Origin: UBA5342 sp965662645
GTDB lineage: Bacteria > Bacteroidota > Bacteroidia > Bacteroidales > UBA5342
Direction: 5' to 3'
Assembly: GCA_965662645.1 (NCBI GenBank)
Contig: CBFIII010000011.1
Coordinates: forward strand, 35,308-99,307
DNA: 64,000 bases
Shown: one piece after another, positions 16,507 through 26,115 of the stretch
How the letters are laid out: each line of letters starts with the position of its first letter
Numbering within the stretch: position 1 is the stretch's first letter
The notes under the pieces: generated by a model
Databases searched by the model: none
Seen by the model: only the letters and a program-made list of their open reading frames with translations
What the model was told of the DNA's origin: nothing
Program-made: the position numbers and the translations under genes

Positions 16507-17589
16507 TTTTCCTTGTTGTTTTTGATTAAAGTTAATCTTTAATTGTATGTTTGCTTCTCGTTTTTCGTGATGAAAGCTAGAGAAGCTAAGTCCTAAGAGA
16601 CGTGCACCTTGTTCTGCGATTTGGTCGTATGGCATTAGCCCTATAAGTGTTTGGTACAATTGATCAAATGCTATTGGATGTTCAAATGTATGACTACGGC
16701 TTATGGATTTGAAATTAGTAAATTTAATTTTCAATGTCAGTGTTTTGCCATGTTTCTTTGATTTTTCTAAGCGTTGCCAAGCCTCATTAATAAGAGGCAT
16801 TAATTTCTCATTTACTTCTTCTTTGGAATAAATATCCATCATAAATGTTCGTTCACATCCCACTGATTTGCGTTCGCGCTGATTAATCACAGGACGTTCA
16901 TCAATACCACGTACTGCATTATAAAGATAAAGACCATTTTTTCCACTTATTCGAATGAGATCACCGCAACTCATGGCTCTCAAATCACCTCCTGTATGTA
17001 TGCCTAATTTATGAAAACGCTGTGCGGTGACTTTTCCTATGCCAAAGAACTTTTCAATCTTTAAACCGTCCAAAAAAGAAACGGCATCTTTTGGTAATAT
17101 CAGAAAGAAACCATTAGGCTTATCCATGTCTGAAGCGATTTTGGCTAGAAACTTATTATAAGAAACGCCTGCAGAAGCAACCAATCCTGTTCTTTCGTAA
17201 ATGACATTTTTTATTTCTTTAGCAATTAAGGAAGCAGAAAGAGGACCTTTCTTGACGTCTGTAACATCCAAAAACGCTTCATCAAAAGCTATCGGTTCAA
17301 CCAAATCAGAATATTCGTGAAAGACTTCGTGGATAATCTTAGATTCTTTTTTATATGTCTCCATGCGCACCGGTTGATTTATGACATGAGGGCAACGTTT
17401 AAGAGCCGTTCTTATAGGCATTGCAGAGTATATTCCATATTTACGAGCTTCGTAACTCGCGGCGGAGACAACGCCACGGTTCGATTGTCCACCCACAATC
17501 AAAGGTTTCCCTTTAAATTCGGGGAAATCACGTTGCTCAATGGATGCATAAAATGCGTCCATGTCGATATGTATAATCTTTCGTTGCAT
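16468..17589 (-). CDS. dinB: DNA polymerase IV (DinB, Y-family translesion polymerase)
   Basis: A 373-residue Y-family polymerase for error-prone bypass of DNA lesions. It has IHIDMDAFYASIEQRD with metal ligand D9 and steric-gate F13, YEARKYGI, and the second catalytic pair D103-E104 in AFDEAFLDVT. The thumb has the HhH segment FFGIGKVTAQRFHKLGI, followed by the little-finger domain (SVGCERTF onward). The final eleven or so residues derive from the dispersed repeat, and no clear canonical clamp-binding motif is visible at the extreme C-terminus. Its ATG (17589) lies 2 bp from the pabC stop, so it is translated from a pabB-pabC-dinB transcript. No LexA site was identified. Confidence 0.95.
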   Translation of the reverse strand: MQRKIIHIDMDAFYASIEQRDFPEFKGKPLIVGGQSNRGVVSAASYEARKYGIYSAMPIRTALKRCPHVINQPVRMETYKKESKIIHEVFHEYSDLVEPIAFDEAFLDVTDVKKGPLSASLIAKEIKNVIYERTGLVASAGVSYNKFLAKIASDMDKPNGFFLILPKDAVSFLDGLKIEKFFGIGKVTAQRFHKLGIHTGGDLRAMSCGDLIRISGKNGLYLYNAVRGIDERPVINQRERKSVGCERTFMMDIYSKEEVNEKLMPLINEAWQRLEKSKKHGKTLTLKIKFTNFKSISRSHTFEHPIAFDQLYQTLIGLMPYDQIAEQGARLLGLSFSSFHHEKREANIQLKINFNQKQQGKTTTSGQANEASN

Positions 17590-17591
17590 AT

Positions 17592-18185
17592 TTAGCGAAT
17601 TCCTCTAATGTCGAGTGCAATATCTAGACTAAAAGGACGCATCGCATTGATCACCATAAATTGTTTGAATTGGGAGATGTCTTCTGCTTTGATAGGTGTT
17701 ATTTGTATTTTTTTTTGTTTTAGTAATAAGGCGCGTTGTGTTCCTTCTAAAAGTGGTGTAGAAGGGGTATGCCAATCATTACCATCAAAGAAAAGGATGT
17801 TGCCTGCATAAGTATCTGTAACAGTGTTGTTTTTAATGATTAAAATATCATCTTGTTCTCCTTTTTTCTGATAAAGTTGATTTAATAATGTACGATTAGT
17901 ATATTTCAAGTGATAATCTATGTTATTACAGCTCACTATTTTTAAGCTATTTAACGCTGCTACTTGGTAAGTGCTAATTTCTGATTGTTTTTCTTTTTCA
18001 TTATAAAGAATCCTTAATTTGAAATAACCACAAGGAGATAATGCTAAATCCAAATCGTTTAATAGCGGTGATGATGGTGAGTGCCCAAATAGAGCACGGT
18101 ACGATTTTGAGTATCGCAATTCATGCTGTTCTAGATTAAGAATAACCCCATTTTTAATAGCTAATGATTCAACTAATGGATACAT
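17592..18185 (-). CDS. pabC: class IV aminotransferase, probable aminodeoxychorismate lyase PabC
   Basis: A 197-residue fold-type IV PLP protein. The catalytic lysine is probably in DYHLKYTNR, and the C-terminal half has the class IV pattern DTYAGNILFFDG followed by TPLLEGTQRALLL. PabC releases pyruvate from 4-amino-4-deoxychorismate to give p-aminobenzoate for folate. It is shorter than typical PabC (about 270), but small versions are common next to pabB in Bacteroidota. The position 50 bp after pabB is the main reason for choosing PabC over a D-amino-acid or branched-chain aminotransferase. Confidence 0.75.
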   Translation of the reverse strand: MYPLVESLAIKNGVILNLEQHELRYSKSYRALFGHSPSSPLLNDLDLALSPCGYFKLRILYNEKEKQSEISTYQVAALNSLKIVSCNNIDYHLKYTNRTLLNQLYQKKGEQDDILIIKNNTVTDTYAGNILFFDGNDWHTPSTPLLEGTQRALLLKQKKIQITPIKAEDISQFKQFMVINAMRPFSLDIALDIRGIR

Positions 18186-18235
18186 TTTGAATATTTAGAT
18201 TATGATCAAAAAAACAAATTATTGACTTTAAGTTT

Positions 18236-19198
18236 TTAGCGTGTAGGAACATAAATTTTATTGACTAATTCTTGGTATTCGTCAGTTGCTTCACTCATAA
18301 ACGTGATGCCGCCACCACTTCTATAGTTGAATTCTCCATTTTCCTTTTTTTCAATGTAACGTATGGCTATGGCACTATCAACTTGTCCATTATCATAAAC
18401 GCCAAAAACACCTGTATAGTATGAGCGGCTATCTAATTCAGCCTTTTTAATGATTTCTAAAGTTTTTTCTTTTGGAGCTCCACTGATGGAACCTGCGGGT
18501 AACATCTTTAATAACATATGACCAAAATCATCCTGCCAATTAGGGTAGAGGTCGCCACTTATTTCAGAACTAGTTTGAAGAATTTTTCCTCGGTTTGTTA
18601 ATATTTCGCTAATATAACGAAACCTCTTAACTTCTACATTAGTCGCCACCATTGATAAATCGTTACGCATAAGATCTACAATAGTGTTGTGTTCCCATTT
18701 TTCTTTTTTATTATTTAGTAGTGTTTTTTCGGCGTCGGGAACATGGGCCATTATGGTTCCTTTCATGGGAAAGGTGCTAATTTTATTATTTTTTATCTGT
18801 ATAAAACTTTCGGGTGAAAAGACGACAAATTGGTCTTTATAATTCAATTTATATATTGCTTTGGCATGTTTATAAATAGATTTAATATCGTTTTCAGTCT
18901 TTATTTTGCTTGGAAAAGTCAAATTAACTAAAAAAGAATCCCCTTTATTAATGGTTTTTTTTACAATGTTAAAAGACTGTTCATACCTTTTATAAGATAT
19001 AGGTGTGCTCTCTATTGGAATGTCATTCTCTTGTTGTTTCTGTTCGTAATTTGACAAGCTAAAGTAGATGCCCATTGATTTACAACTAGATATCGGAAGT
19101 GCGACAGGCGTCTTCTTTTCAAAATCAATGAGAAAGAAGAAGGGAATTTTTTTTTTAATAAACTCCTTTGTTTGTTGGCAAAATTCTGTGCTGTTCAT
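18236..19198 (-). CDS. pabB: aminodeoxychorismate synthase component I PabB
   Basis: A 320-residue chorismate-binding enzyme that aminates chorismate in p-aminobenzoate and folate synthesis. The conserved C-terminal block is complete: DLMRNDLS, then LPAGSISGAPKEKTLEII, then YYTGVFGVYDNGQVDSAIAIR. It is a short PabB lacking much of the N-terminal TrpE-like region, as seen elsewhere in the phylum. I took ATG 19198; a longer frame to 19330 would run into alaS on the other strand and over its promoter. It heads the pabB-pabC-dinB unit and is divergent from alaS. Confidence 0.88.
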   Translation of the reverse strand: MNSTEFCQQTKEFIKKKIPFFFLIDFEKKTPVALPISSCKSMGIYFSLSNYEQKQQENDIPIESTPISYKRYEQSFNIVKKTINKGDSFLVNLTFPSKIKTENDIKSIYKHAKAIYKLNYKDQFVVFSPESFIQIKNNKISTFPMKGTIMAHVPDAEKTLLNNKKEKWEHNTIVDLMRNDLSMVATNVEVKRFRYISEILTNRGKILQTSSEISGDLYPNWQDDFGHMLLKMLPAGSISGAPKEKTLEIIKKAELDSRSYYTGVFGVYDNGQVDSAIAIRYIEKKENGEFNYRSGGGITFMSEATDEYQELVNKIYVPTR

Positions 19199-19222
19199 TA
19201 CGTAATTTGTCTTGTGATATCT

Positions 19223-19254
19223 ATTGGGCAAATGTAATAATATCGCTACTTTTG
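19223..19254 (+). promoter_or_regulatory. Bacteroidota-type promoter for alaS
   Basis: TTG (19224-19226), exactly 20 bp of spacer, then TACTTTTG (19247-19254), a full match to the TAnnTTTG -7 box. The start of transcription would fall near 19261, about 60 bp before the alaS ATG. Confidence 0.65.
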
Positions 19255-19320
19255 TCACCCCGCAGCTAGAAAAAGTTTTCAACAAGCGGTTTTGAAATTG
19301 TAAAACAAGTAAATTGATAT

Positions 19321-21942
19321 ATGACAGCAAAGGAAATAAGACAAGCTTTTAAAGATTTCTTTGAATCAAAAGGGCATGTGATTGTACCTTCGGCACCGAT
19401 GGTAATTAAAGATGATCCTACATTAATGTTTACTAATGCTGGGATGAATCAGTTTAAAGAAATCTTTTTAGATTTAAAACCCGCTAAAGCACCACGTGTT
19501 GCCGATTCTCAAAAGTGCTTGCGTGTATCAGGAAAGCATAATGATTTAGAAGAGGTGGGGCATGATACTTATCATCATACGATGTTTGAGATGTTAGGTA
19601 ATTGGTCTTTTGGTGATTATTTCAAAAAAGAGGCTATTGAATTTGCTTGGGAATTTTTAGTTGATAAGATGAAGCTAGATAAAGCAAATCTTTATGCTAC
19701 AGTTTTTGAAGGTGATACTGACGATAAGCTGGAACGTGATGATGAAGCTTCTTCTTACTGGAGTAAACTCCTTCCTGATAGTCATATCGTTAATGGAAAT
19801 AAAAAAGATAATTTCTGGGAAATGGGTGATGTAGGTCCTTGTGGACCTTGTTCCGAAATTCATATTGACTTGCGTTCTGATGCTGAAAAGAAAGTTATCT
19901 CAGGACGCGATTTGGTTAATATGGATCACCCTCAAGTTATTGAGATATGGAACCTTGTATTTATTCAATATAACCGTAAAGCGACAGGTGAATTAGAGCT
20001 TCTGCCTAATAAACATATAGATACAGGTATGGGTTTTGAACGTCTTTGTATGGCTATTCAAGGCAAAACATCTAATTACGATACCGATGTATTTCAACCT
20101 TTATTACAAAATCTTGGAAAGATAGCTCATGTTACTTATGGTGATAATGAAGAAGTTGATATCGCTATGCGCGTTATTGCAGATCATGTACGTACTATTG
20201 CTTTTTCTATAGCCGATGGTCAAATGCCATCTAATGTGAAAGCGGGTTACGTTATACGTCGTATCCTTCGCCGTGCGGTACGTTATGGTTATACTTTCCT
20301 CAATCAGCGAGAAGCAACGTTGTATAAATTGGTACCTGTACTTATTGAAACGATGGGTGATGCTTATCCTGAATTGGAACAGCAAAAATCATTGATTGTT
20401 AAAGTTATTCAAGAAGAGGAGGAATCTTTTCTTCGGACTTTAGAGACTGGTATTCGCTTGTTAGATAAAATCATTACTACTACAAAAGAAGGAGCTTATA
20501 AGGTTGTAGAAGGTAAAGTAGCTTTCGAGTTGTATGATACTTATGGTTTTCCTCTTGATTTAACTGAATTGATTCTGAAAGAACAAGGTTTGGTGGTTAA
20601 CCGTCGTGAGTTTGAGTCTGAGATGAATAAGCAGAAAGTGAGAGCCCGTAACGCTTCAGCTCAAGAAACGGATGATTGGACCATCTTATTGGAGGATGAT
20701 GTAGAAGAGTTTGTAGGTTATGAATATACCGAAATAGAGCTTAAGATAACACGTTATCGTAAAGTTGTAGCTCAGAAAAAAACGTTTTATGAATTGATAT
20801 TTAACGTTACCCCATTTTATGGTGAAAGTGGCGGACAAGTAGGAGATACCGGTTACATTGAAGCGGATGGAAAAAAGACTTCCATTATTCAGACGAAGAA
20901 AGTTCATAATCAAATTATTCATGTTGTAAAAGAATTGCCTGCCAATTTAGAGCTTAACTTTAAAGCGGTAGTAAACGTGAAAATGAGAAACCTTATAGCT
21001 GATAATCATACAGCTACTCATTTACTTCATGAGGCTTTACGCGAGGTTTTAGGAACGCATGTAGAGCAAAAAGGTTCTTTAGTATCTGCTGATCAGTTAC
21101 GCTTTGATTTTACTCATTTTCATAAAGTTTTACCTGAGGAGATAAGAAGGGTGGAGCAAATAGTAAATCAACGCATTCGTGAAAATATTGCCTTAAAAGA
21201 ACACCGACAAGTACCTGTGCAAGAAGCACGAGATATGGGAGCTATGGCTCTTTTTGGGGAGAAATATGGTGATGTAGTACGAGTCATACAATTTGGTTCA
21301 TCTATAGAACTTTGTGGTGGTACGCATGCTGCTTCTACGGGGCAATTGGGGTATTTTAAAATCATTTCAGAAGGAAGTATTTCGGCTGGAATCCGCCGTA
21401 TAGAAGCGGTAACAGCAGATAAAGCAGAAGAGTTAATAGAGAGCACTTTTATTGAGTTTGACGAAATAGCGACGATGGTTAATGCGCCTAAAAAGGTAAA
21501 GGAAACAATCGAAAAATTGATAGAAGAAAATGCGACCTTAAAAAAAGAAGTGGTTATTTTTGAACATAAACAGATATTAGAGATTAAACAATTGTTGCTT
21601 AAAAACGTTGTAAACATAAATGGCATTAATGTGATTGCTCAAATTGTGAATTTGAAAAACGCTTCACAATTAAAAGATGCCTGTTTTATGTTAAAAGGCG
21701 AGAGTGAACAGCTTTTTTGCGTTTTAGGATCAGAATTTGAAGATGGTAAATGTGGATTAGCAATAATGATTTCAGATGATTTAGTAGCTGATAAATCTTT
21801 AAATGCTGGTCAAATCATTAGAGAAGCAGCTAAGGCTATTAAAGGTGGCGGGGGCGGACAAGCATTCTTCGCTACAGCTGGAGGTAAAGATGCCAAAGGG
21901 ATTCAAAGTGCGATTGATATTACATTACACAGTATAAAATAA
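19321..21942 (+). CDS. alaS: alanine-tRNA ligase AlaS
   Basis: An 873-residue class II aminoacyl-tRNA synthetase that charges tRNA-Ala. The N-terminal catalytic domain opens IRQAFKDFFESKGH with MFTNAGMNQFK (motif 2 region) and GDVGPCGPCSEIH. The editing domain carries the zinc site HTATH (from H563) and CGGTH (C665, H669). A C-Ala/DHHA1 domain closes the protein with GGGGGQAFFATAGG. Length matches the family (about 875). The ATG at 19321 is 67 bp past the promoter and divergent from pabB. Confidence 0.97.
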   Translation: MTAKEIRQAFKDFFESKGHVIVPSAPMVIKDDPTLMFTNAGMNQFKEIFLDLKPAKAPRVADSQKCLRVSGKHNDLEEVGHDTYHHTMFEMLGNWSFGDYFKKEAIEFAWEFLVDKMKLDKANLYATVFEGDTDDKLERDDEASSYWSKLLPDSHIVNGNKKDNFWEMGDVGPCGPCSEIHIDLRSDAEKKVISGRDLVNMDHPQVIEIWNLVFIQYNRKATGELELLPNKHIDTGMGFERLCMAIQGKTSNYDTDVFQPLLQNLGKIAHVTYGDNEEVDIAMRVIADHVRTIAFSIADGQMPSNVKAGYVIRRILRRAVRYGYTFLNQREATLYKLVPVLIETMGDAYPELEQQKSLIVKVIQEEEESFLRTLETGIRLLDKIITTTKEGAYKVVEGKVAFELYDTYGFPLDLTELILKEQGLVVNRREFESEMNKQKVRARNASAQETDDWTILLEDDVEEFVGYEYTEIELKITRYRKVVAQKKTFYELIFNVTPFYGESGGQVGDTGYIEADGKKTSIIQTKKVHNQIIHVVKELPANLELNFKAVVNVKMRNLIADNHTATHLLHEALREVLGTHVEQKGSLVSADQLRFDFTHFHKVLPEEIRRVEQIVNQRIRENIALKEHRQVPVQEARDMGAMALFGEKYGDVVRVIQFGSSIELCGGTHAASTGQLGYFKIISEGSISAGIRRIEAVTADKAEELIESTFIEFDEIATMVNAPKKVKETIEKLIEENATLKKEVVIFEHKQILEIKQLLLKNVVNINGINVIAQIVNLKNASQLKDACFMLKGESEQLFCVLGSEFEDGKCGLAIMISDDLVADKSLNAGQIIREAAKAIKGGGGGQAFFATAGGKDAKGIQSAIDITLHSIK

Positions 21943-21971
21943 TAATATATTCAACTTTTTACTTATTAAAA

Positions 21972-23219
21972 ATGGAAAAAATTGCAGTTATTGGTCTAGG
22001 ATACGTAGGTTTACCTTTGGCTATTGAGTTTGCTAAGAAATATCCAACTTTTGGATATGATATATATGAAGAACGTGTGGCTGAACTACGTAGTGGTAAG
22101 GATAATACGCTGGAAGCAGACGAAGATGATTTGAAAAAATCAACGATTACATTTACTTCAAATTTAGATGAGATTACAGATTGTAATGTTTTTATCGTAG
22201 CCGTTCCTACGCCTACCGATAAATTTCACAAACCAGATCTTACTCCTTTAGTAAAAGCGAGCGAAACGGTTGGGAAAGTTCTAAGTAAGGGTGATGTTGT
22301 TATTTATGAATCTACTGTTTATCCTGGAGTCACAGAAGATGAATGTGTGCCTGTATTGGAACGTGTTTCTGGTCTGAAATATAATGAAGATTTTTATTGT
22401 GGTTATTCTCCTGAACGTATTAATCCGGGGGATAAAGTGCATACATTACGTAATATCACAAAGATCACTTCTGGTTCTACTCCTGAGATAGCTGATAAAG
22501 TAGATGCTCTTTATAATTCTATTTTGGAAAATGGAACACATAAAGCAGCCAGTATCAAAGTAGCTGAAGCGGCTAAAGTTATTGAGAATTCACAACGTGA
22601 TATCAATATTGCTTTTGTTAATGAGTTATCAAAAATCTTTTGTCATTTGGGTATTGATACTTTAGATGTATTAGAGGCTGCTGGTTCTAAATGGAACTTC
22701 CTTCCATTCCGTCCAGGACTTGTAGGAGGTCACTGTATTGGTGTAGATCCATATTATTTGGCTCAGAAAGCTGAAGAAGTGGGTTATCATCCTGAGATTA
22801 TTTTAGCTGGTCGTCGTATGAATGATGGTATGGGCCGTTGGATAGCAGGAGAAGTAGTTAAGTCGATGATTAAAAAAGACTTTCGTGTTAAAACGGGTAA
22901 GGTTTTAATTCTTGGTATCACTTTCAAAGAAAATTGCCCTGATATTCGTAATACTAAGGTGATTGATCTTTTGAACGAATTTAAAGATTACGGTTGCCCA
23001 GTAGAAGTATATGATCCTTGGGCTAATAAGGAAAAAGTCAAAGCGGAATATGGAGTTTCTTTAATTGATGCACCTAGTAATGATTATGCTGCAGTGGTTT
23101 TAGCTGTTGCTCACGATAAATTTAAAACATTAGATATTAATTCTCTTGTGAAAGAATCTGGTGTTATTTATGACATCAAAGGATTTTTAGATCGTGACAA
23201 GGTAACTGATAGATTATAA
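21972..23219 (+). CDS. UDP-N-acetyl-hexosamine 6-dehydrogenase (WbpO/TviB-type nucleotide sugar dehydrogenase)
   Basis: A 415-residue enzyme that oxidises C6 of a UDP-sugar to the uronic acid with two NAD. The N-terminal Rossmann motif is IGLGYVGLPLAIEFA (7-21). ESTVYPGVTED at 113-123 and YSPERINPGD at 145-154 mark the Vi-antigen TviB/WbpO group that acts on UDP-GlcNAc or UDP-GalNAc, rather than UDP-glucose dehydrogenase. The catalytic cysteine is C255 in RPGLVGGHCIGVDPYYL. It stands 29 bp after alaS and 88 bp before rfbA, the two sugar-nucleotide genes probably serving surface polysaccharide, although no glycosyltransferases are adjacent. Exact substrate specificity cannot be read from sequence. 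Confidence 0.85.
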   Translation: MEKIAVIGLGYVGLPLAIEFAKKYPTFGYDIYEERVAELRSGKDNTLEADEDDLKKSTITFTSNLDEITDCNVFIVAVPTPTDKFHKPDLTPLVKASETVGKVLSKGDVVIYESTVYPGVTEDECVPVLERVSGLKYNEDFYCGYSPERINPGDKVHTLRNITKITSGSTPEIADKVDALYNSILENGTHKAASIKVAEAAKVIENSQRDINIAFVNELSKIFCHLGIDTLDVLEAAGSKWNFLPFRPGLVGGHCIGVDPYYLAQKAEEVGYHPEIILAGRRMNDGMGRWIAGEVVKSMIKKDFRVKTGKVLILGITFKENCPDIRNTKVIDLLNEFKDYGCPVEVYDPWANKEKVKAEYGVSLIDAPSNDYAAVVLAVAHDKFKTLDINSLVKESGVIYDIKGFLDRDKVTDRL

Positions 23220-23229
23220 GATTATTATA

Positions 23230-23288
23230 AAACAATAACAGGAAAGCTTGTTTTTCCCTTATTGCTGAAGTGTTATTGTTTGATTTTT
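23230..23288 (+). terminator. stem-loop after the nucleotide sugar dehydrogenase
   Basis: AAACAATAACA (23230-23240) pairs perfectly with TGTTATTGTTT (23271-23281), enclosing a smaller GGAAA/TTTCC hairpin, and is followed by GATTTTT. Termination is likely; it lies directly before rfbA. Confidence 0.6.
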
Positions 23289-23307
23289 ATTAATAAATAT
23301 TTCAAAT

Positions 23308-24180
23308 ATGAAAGGTATTGTATTAGCAGGAGGTAGTGGTACGCGTTTGCATCCGATTACGAAAGGAGTGAGTAAGCAATTGTTACCCATCTATGATAAG
23401 CCCATGATTTATTATCCGATATCGGTCTTGATGTTGGCTGGTATTCGAGAGATTCTCATTATCTCTACGCCTACAGACCTTCCATTTTTTGAACGTTTAT
23501 TAGGTGATGGCAAAGAATTAGGTGTTTCTTTTACATACATAGAACAGCCTTCTCCTGATGGTTTAGCACAAGCTTTTATTCTTGGCGAGACATTTATTGG
23601 TGATGATAATGTTTGTTTAGTTCTGGGTGATAATATTTTTTATGGTCGCGGTTTTTCTAAGTTATTGTTACACGCTGTAGAAAATGCAGAAAAGAAAAAG
23701 TTAGCAACTATCTTTGGTTATTCTGTTGAAGATCCAGAGCGTTATGGTGTGGCTGAAGTAGATGCCAAGGGTAATGTTTTGAGTCTAGAAGAGAAGCCAC
23801 AAAACCCTAAATCTAATCTAGCAGTGACTGGTTTATATTTCTATACTAATGAAGTTGTTGAGATTGCTAAAAACATAAAACCTTCGGCACGTGGTGAATT
23901 AGAGATTACAACGGTTAATGAAGAATTTTTGAAACGCAAACGTCTTAAATTAGAAATGATGAGTCGTGGTTTTGCTTGGTTAGATACTGGTACTCATGAA
24001 TCATTGATTGAAGCCGGACAATTTGTTCAGATAGTAGAAAAACGTCAAGGATTAAAGATCGCTTGTTTAGAAGAAATAGCTTATATGCGTGGTTTTATTG
24101 ATAAAGAACAACTCAAGGTTTTAGCTCTAGCGTTAAGTAAGAATCAATATGGCAAATATTTGATGAAAATAGCAGAATAG
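23308..24180 (+). CDS. rfbA: glucose-1-phosphate thymidylyltransferase RfbA (RmlA)
   Basis: A 290-residue nucleotidyltransferase making dTDP-glucose, the first step to dTDP-L-rhamnose. The N-terminus has LAGGSGTRLHPIT (nucleotide-binding loop) and KPMIYYPISVLMLAGI. LVLGDNIFYGRG and GFAWLDTGTHESL are diagnostic of the RmlA group. Length is standard (about 290). rfbB, rfbC and rfbD are not in the window, so the rest of the pathway must be elsewhere. A strong terminator (24204-24235) follows and separates it from prmC. Confidence 0.95.
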   Translation: MKGIVLAGGSGTRLHPITKGVSKQLLPIYDKPMIYYPISVLMLAGIREILIISTPTDLPFFERLLGDGKELGVSFTYIEQPSPDGLAQAFILGETFIGDDNVCLVLGDNIFYGRGFSKLLLHAVENAEKKKLATIFGYSVEDPERYGVAEVDAKGNVLSLEEKPQNPKSNLAVTGLYFYTNEVVEIAKNIKPSARGELEITTVNEEFLKRKRLKLEMMSRGFAWLDTGTHESLIEAGQFVQIVEKRQGLKIACLEEIAYMRGFIDKEQLKVLALALSKNQYGKYLMKIAE

Positions 24181-24203
24181 AAATTTTAACTCAATAATAA
24201 AAT

Positions 24204-24235
24204 AAGGGTTTCGCAAGATGTGAAACCCTTTTTTT
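24204..24235 (+). terminator. Rho-independent terminator after rfbA
   Basis: AAGGGTTTC (24204-24212) pairs with GAAACCCTT (24222-24230), 9-nt loop, followed by T5. The prmC start codon follows 3 bp later, so prmC must be initiated by read-through or a promoter inside this region. Confidence 0.85.
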
Positions 24236-24238
24236 GAT

Positions 24239-25075
24239 ATGACTTATCGCGAAATACATCGATACATAACAACACAACTTCAAGGTCTTTATGCTTTAGA
24301 AGAAGCGTCTGCGATGGCTTACCGCCTTATCTCTTTTTTTTATAAAAAAGAAAAGATCGATATTGCTTTGTCTAAAGATAATAATGTTGATATTCATTTA
24401 GTTCAGGATGTCCTGAATCAATTGTGTGAAGGAAAACCGCTGCAATATGTAACAGGGGAAGCTTATTTTTATGATCTTGTTTTTTATGTGAATGAAAACG
24501 TGTTAATACCGCGGTCTGAAACGGAAGAATTAATTGATTTAATCATTAATAAAACGACTATTGCTTCACCACAGATACTTGATATTGGAACAGGAAGTGG
24601 ATGTATTCCTATTGCTTTGAAAAAAAACATAAAAGGGGCTTACGTGTATTCATGTGACATTTCGGAACAAGCTTTAGTTGTAGCGAAAGAAAATGCACGG
24701 CGTAATGATACGCCTATTTCATTTTTTAAGTGTGATATTCTACAGATCGACCATTTAGAGAGAGGATACGATATCATTGTGAGTAATCCGCCTTACGTCA
24801 CGGAAAGTGATAAAAAGCAGATGCATAAAAATGTATTAGATTATGAACCTTGGCAAGCTTTGTTTGTAGCGGATGATAAAGCGCTTATCTTTTATTCTAA
24901 AATTGCTGATTTAGCTTGGCAACATCTCAATAAAGGAGGAAAACTATATTTTGAAATTAATGAAAATTATGGTGAAGCTACCAAAGAAATGCTTATTCAT
25001 CGCGGGTTTTCTGAGGTCGAAATTCTGAAAGATCTTTTCGGAAAAGATAGGATGAGTTCCTGTGTCAAATTATAG
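24239..25075 (+). CDS. prmC: peptide chain release factor N5-glutamine methyltransferase PrmC
   Basis: A 278-residue methyltransferase that methylates the GGQ glutamine of release factors RF1 and RF2. A helical N-terminal domain contains the LQYVTGEAYFYDL segment, then PRSETEELID. The SAM-binding motif is LDIGTGSGCIPIAL (114-127), and the catalytic NPPYV motif lies at 183-187. Length is typical. The gene begins only 3 bp past the rfbA terminator, so its expression signals are unusual. Its own terminator is not obvious. Confidence 0.93.
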   Translation: MTYREIHRYITTQLQGLYALEEASAMAYRLISFFYKKEKIDIALSKDNNVDIHLVQDVLNQLCEGKPLQYVTGEAYFYDLVFYVNENVLIPRSETEELIDLIINKTTIASPQILDIGTGSGCIPIALKKNIKGAYVYSCDISEQALVVAKENARRNDTPISFFKCDILQIDHLERGYDIIVSNPPYVTESDKKQMHKNVLDYEPWQALFVADDKALIFYSKIADLAWQHLNKGGKLYFEINENYGEATKEMLIHRGFSEVEILKDLFGKDRMSSCVKL

Positions 25076-25358
25076 TGTGCTCTTTGTTTTGGCAACTTTA
25101 AGTGAATGTTAGTGTTGATATTTAAGTTTGAGATATTAACTTAATAGATGCTATGTACTTAAGGATGCTTATTTACTGGTAGATAGATTGAAAGAGCCTC
25201 ATTGCAATACTGTATTATTTACTTCACACTATTCATATCTCTCTTAGCGTTGATGATGCTTTCGTTAAAACATGGATTAAAGGTAATTTTTAATTAATTT
25301 TGTCATTCGAAAGGCATATTATTTGTTATATCATCGCAAACTCAAAAACACAATAAAA

Positions 25359-26105
25359 ATGAAGAAAATATTAATTCTTTTATCTCTTCTATCGTTTCTT
25401 TCTGTAAATGCACAAATATCTCTTTATGAGCAAGCTAATGCTTTGTATCAACAAGAACAATACCATGAAGCGGAAGCTTTGTATGATTCTGTAATTACTT
25501 CGGGTTATATATCGGCCGAATTGTATTATAACTTGGGTAATGCACAATATCAGAATGGAAAAATAGCACCTTGTATCTTGAGTTATGAAAGAGCTCTACA
25601 GTTGGCTCCAACTGATGAGGATATTAATTATAACTTAGAATTAGTACAACAACATGTTATTGATGATATCGAAGAAGTTGATATCTTTTTCTTGAAAAAA
25701 ATGATGTATAATATGCGTGTATCTCAGTCTTCTGATACCTGGGGAATTATTAGCTTATTATGTTTCTTTATCGGTGCTTTATCCTTGGTGTTCTTTTTCT
25801 TATCGCGTATTTCATTTCTTAAACGCACAGGCTTTTATTTATTTATCATCGCTTTTGTCTTTTCGTTAACTACCTTATCATTTGCACGAAAAAGTAAATA
25901 TGAAATGACTTCGCACGAAGGAGCAATTGTTTTAGTACCTACCGTAACTGTGAAGAGTTCGCCTAATGAGAGTGGTACCCAAATATTCGTTATACACGAA
26001 GGTACAAAAGTGAAAATTACAGATTACTTAAATGATTGGGTTGAAATAATGCTGAGCGATGGCCATAAAGGATGGGTTAAAACAATAACAATAGAAGCAA
26101 TATAA
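25359..26105 (+). CDS. BatE-like TPR and SH3 domain membrane protein
   Basis: A 248-residue protein: signal peptide (MKKILILLSLLSFLSVNAQ), TPR helices at about 20-90 (ANALYQQEQYHEAEALYDSV, then ELYYNLGNAQYQNGKIA), two membrane segments at about 125-175, and a C-terminal bacterial SH3 domain (VTVKSSPNESGTQIFVIHEG, then WVEIMLSDGHKGWV). This domain order is that of BatE from the Bacteroides aerotolerance operon. The other bat genes (vWA proteins BatA/B, BatC, BatD, MoxR ATPase) are not adjacent. I chose ATG 25359 because it directly begins the signal peptide. It is 10 bp upstream of the next gene and heads an operon with lpxB. Confidence 0.7.
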   Translation: MKKILILLSLLSFLSVNAQISLYEQANALYQQEQYHEAEALYDSVITSGYISAELYYNLGNAQYQNGKIAPCILSYERALQLAPTDEDINYNLELVQQHVIDDIEEVDIFFLKKMMYNMRVSQSSDTWGIISLLCFFIGALSLVFFFLSRISFLKRTGFYLFIIAFVFSLTTLSFARKSKYEMTSHEGAIVLVPTVTVKSSPNESGTQIFVIHEGTKVKITDYLNDWVEIMLSDGHKGWVKTITIEAI

Positions 26106-26115
26106 TAAGATAAAA

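Noticed and set aside
25076..25358. Spacer before the BatE-like gene, with a TAATTTTG box at 25295-25302
   Set aside because: No TTG/TTTG element at the expected 19-21 bp distance, so the promoter was not called.
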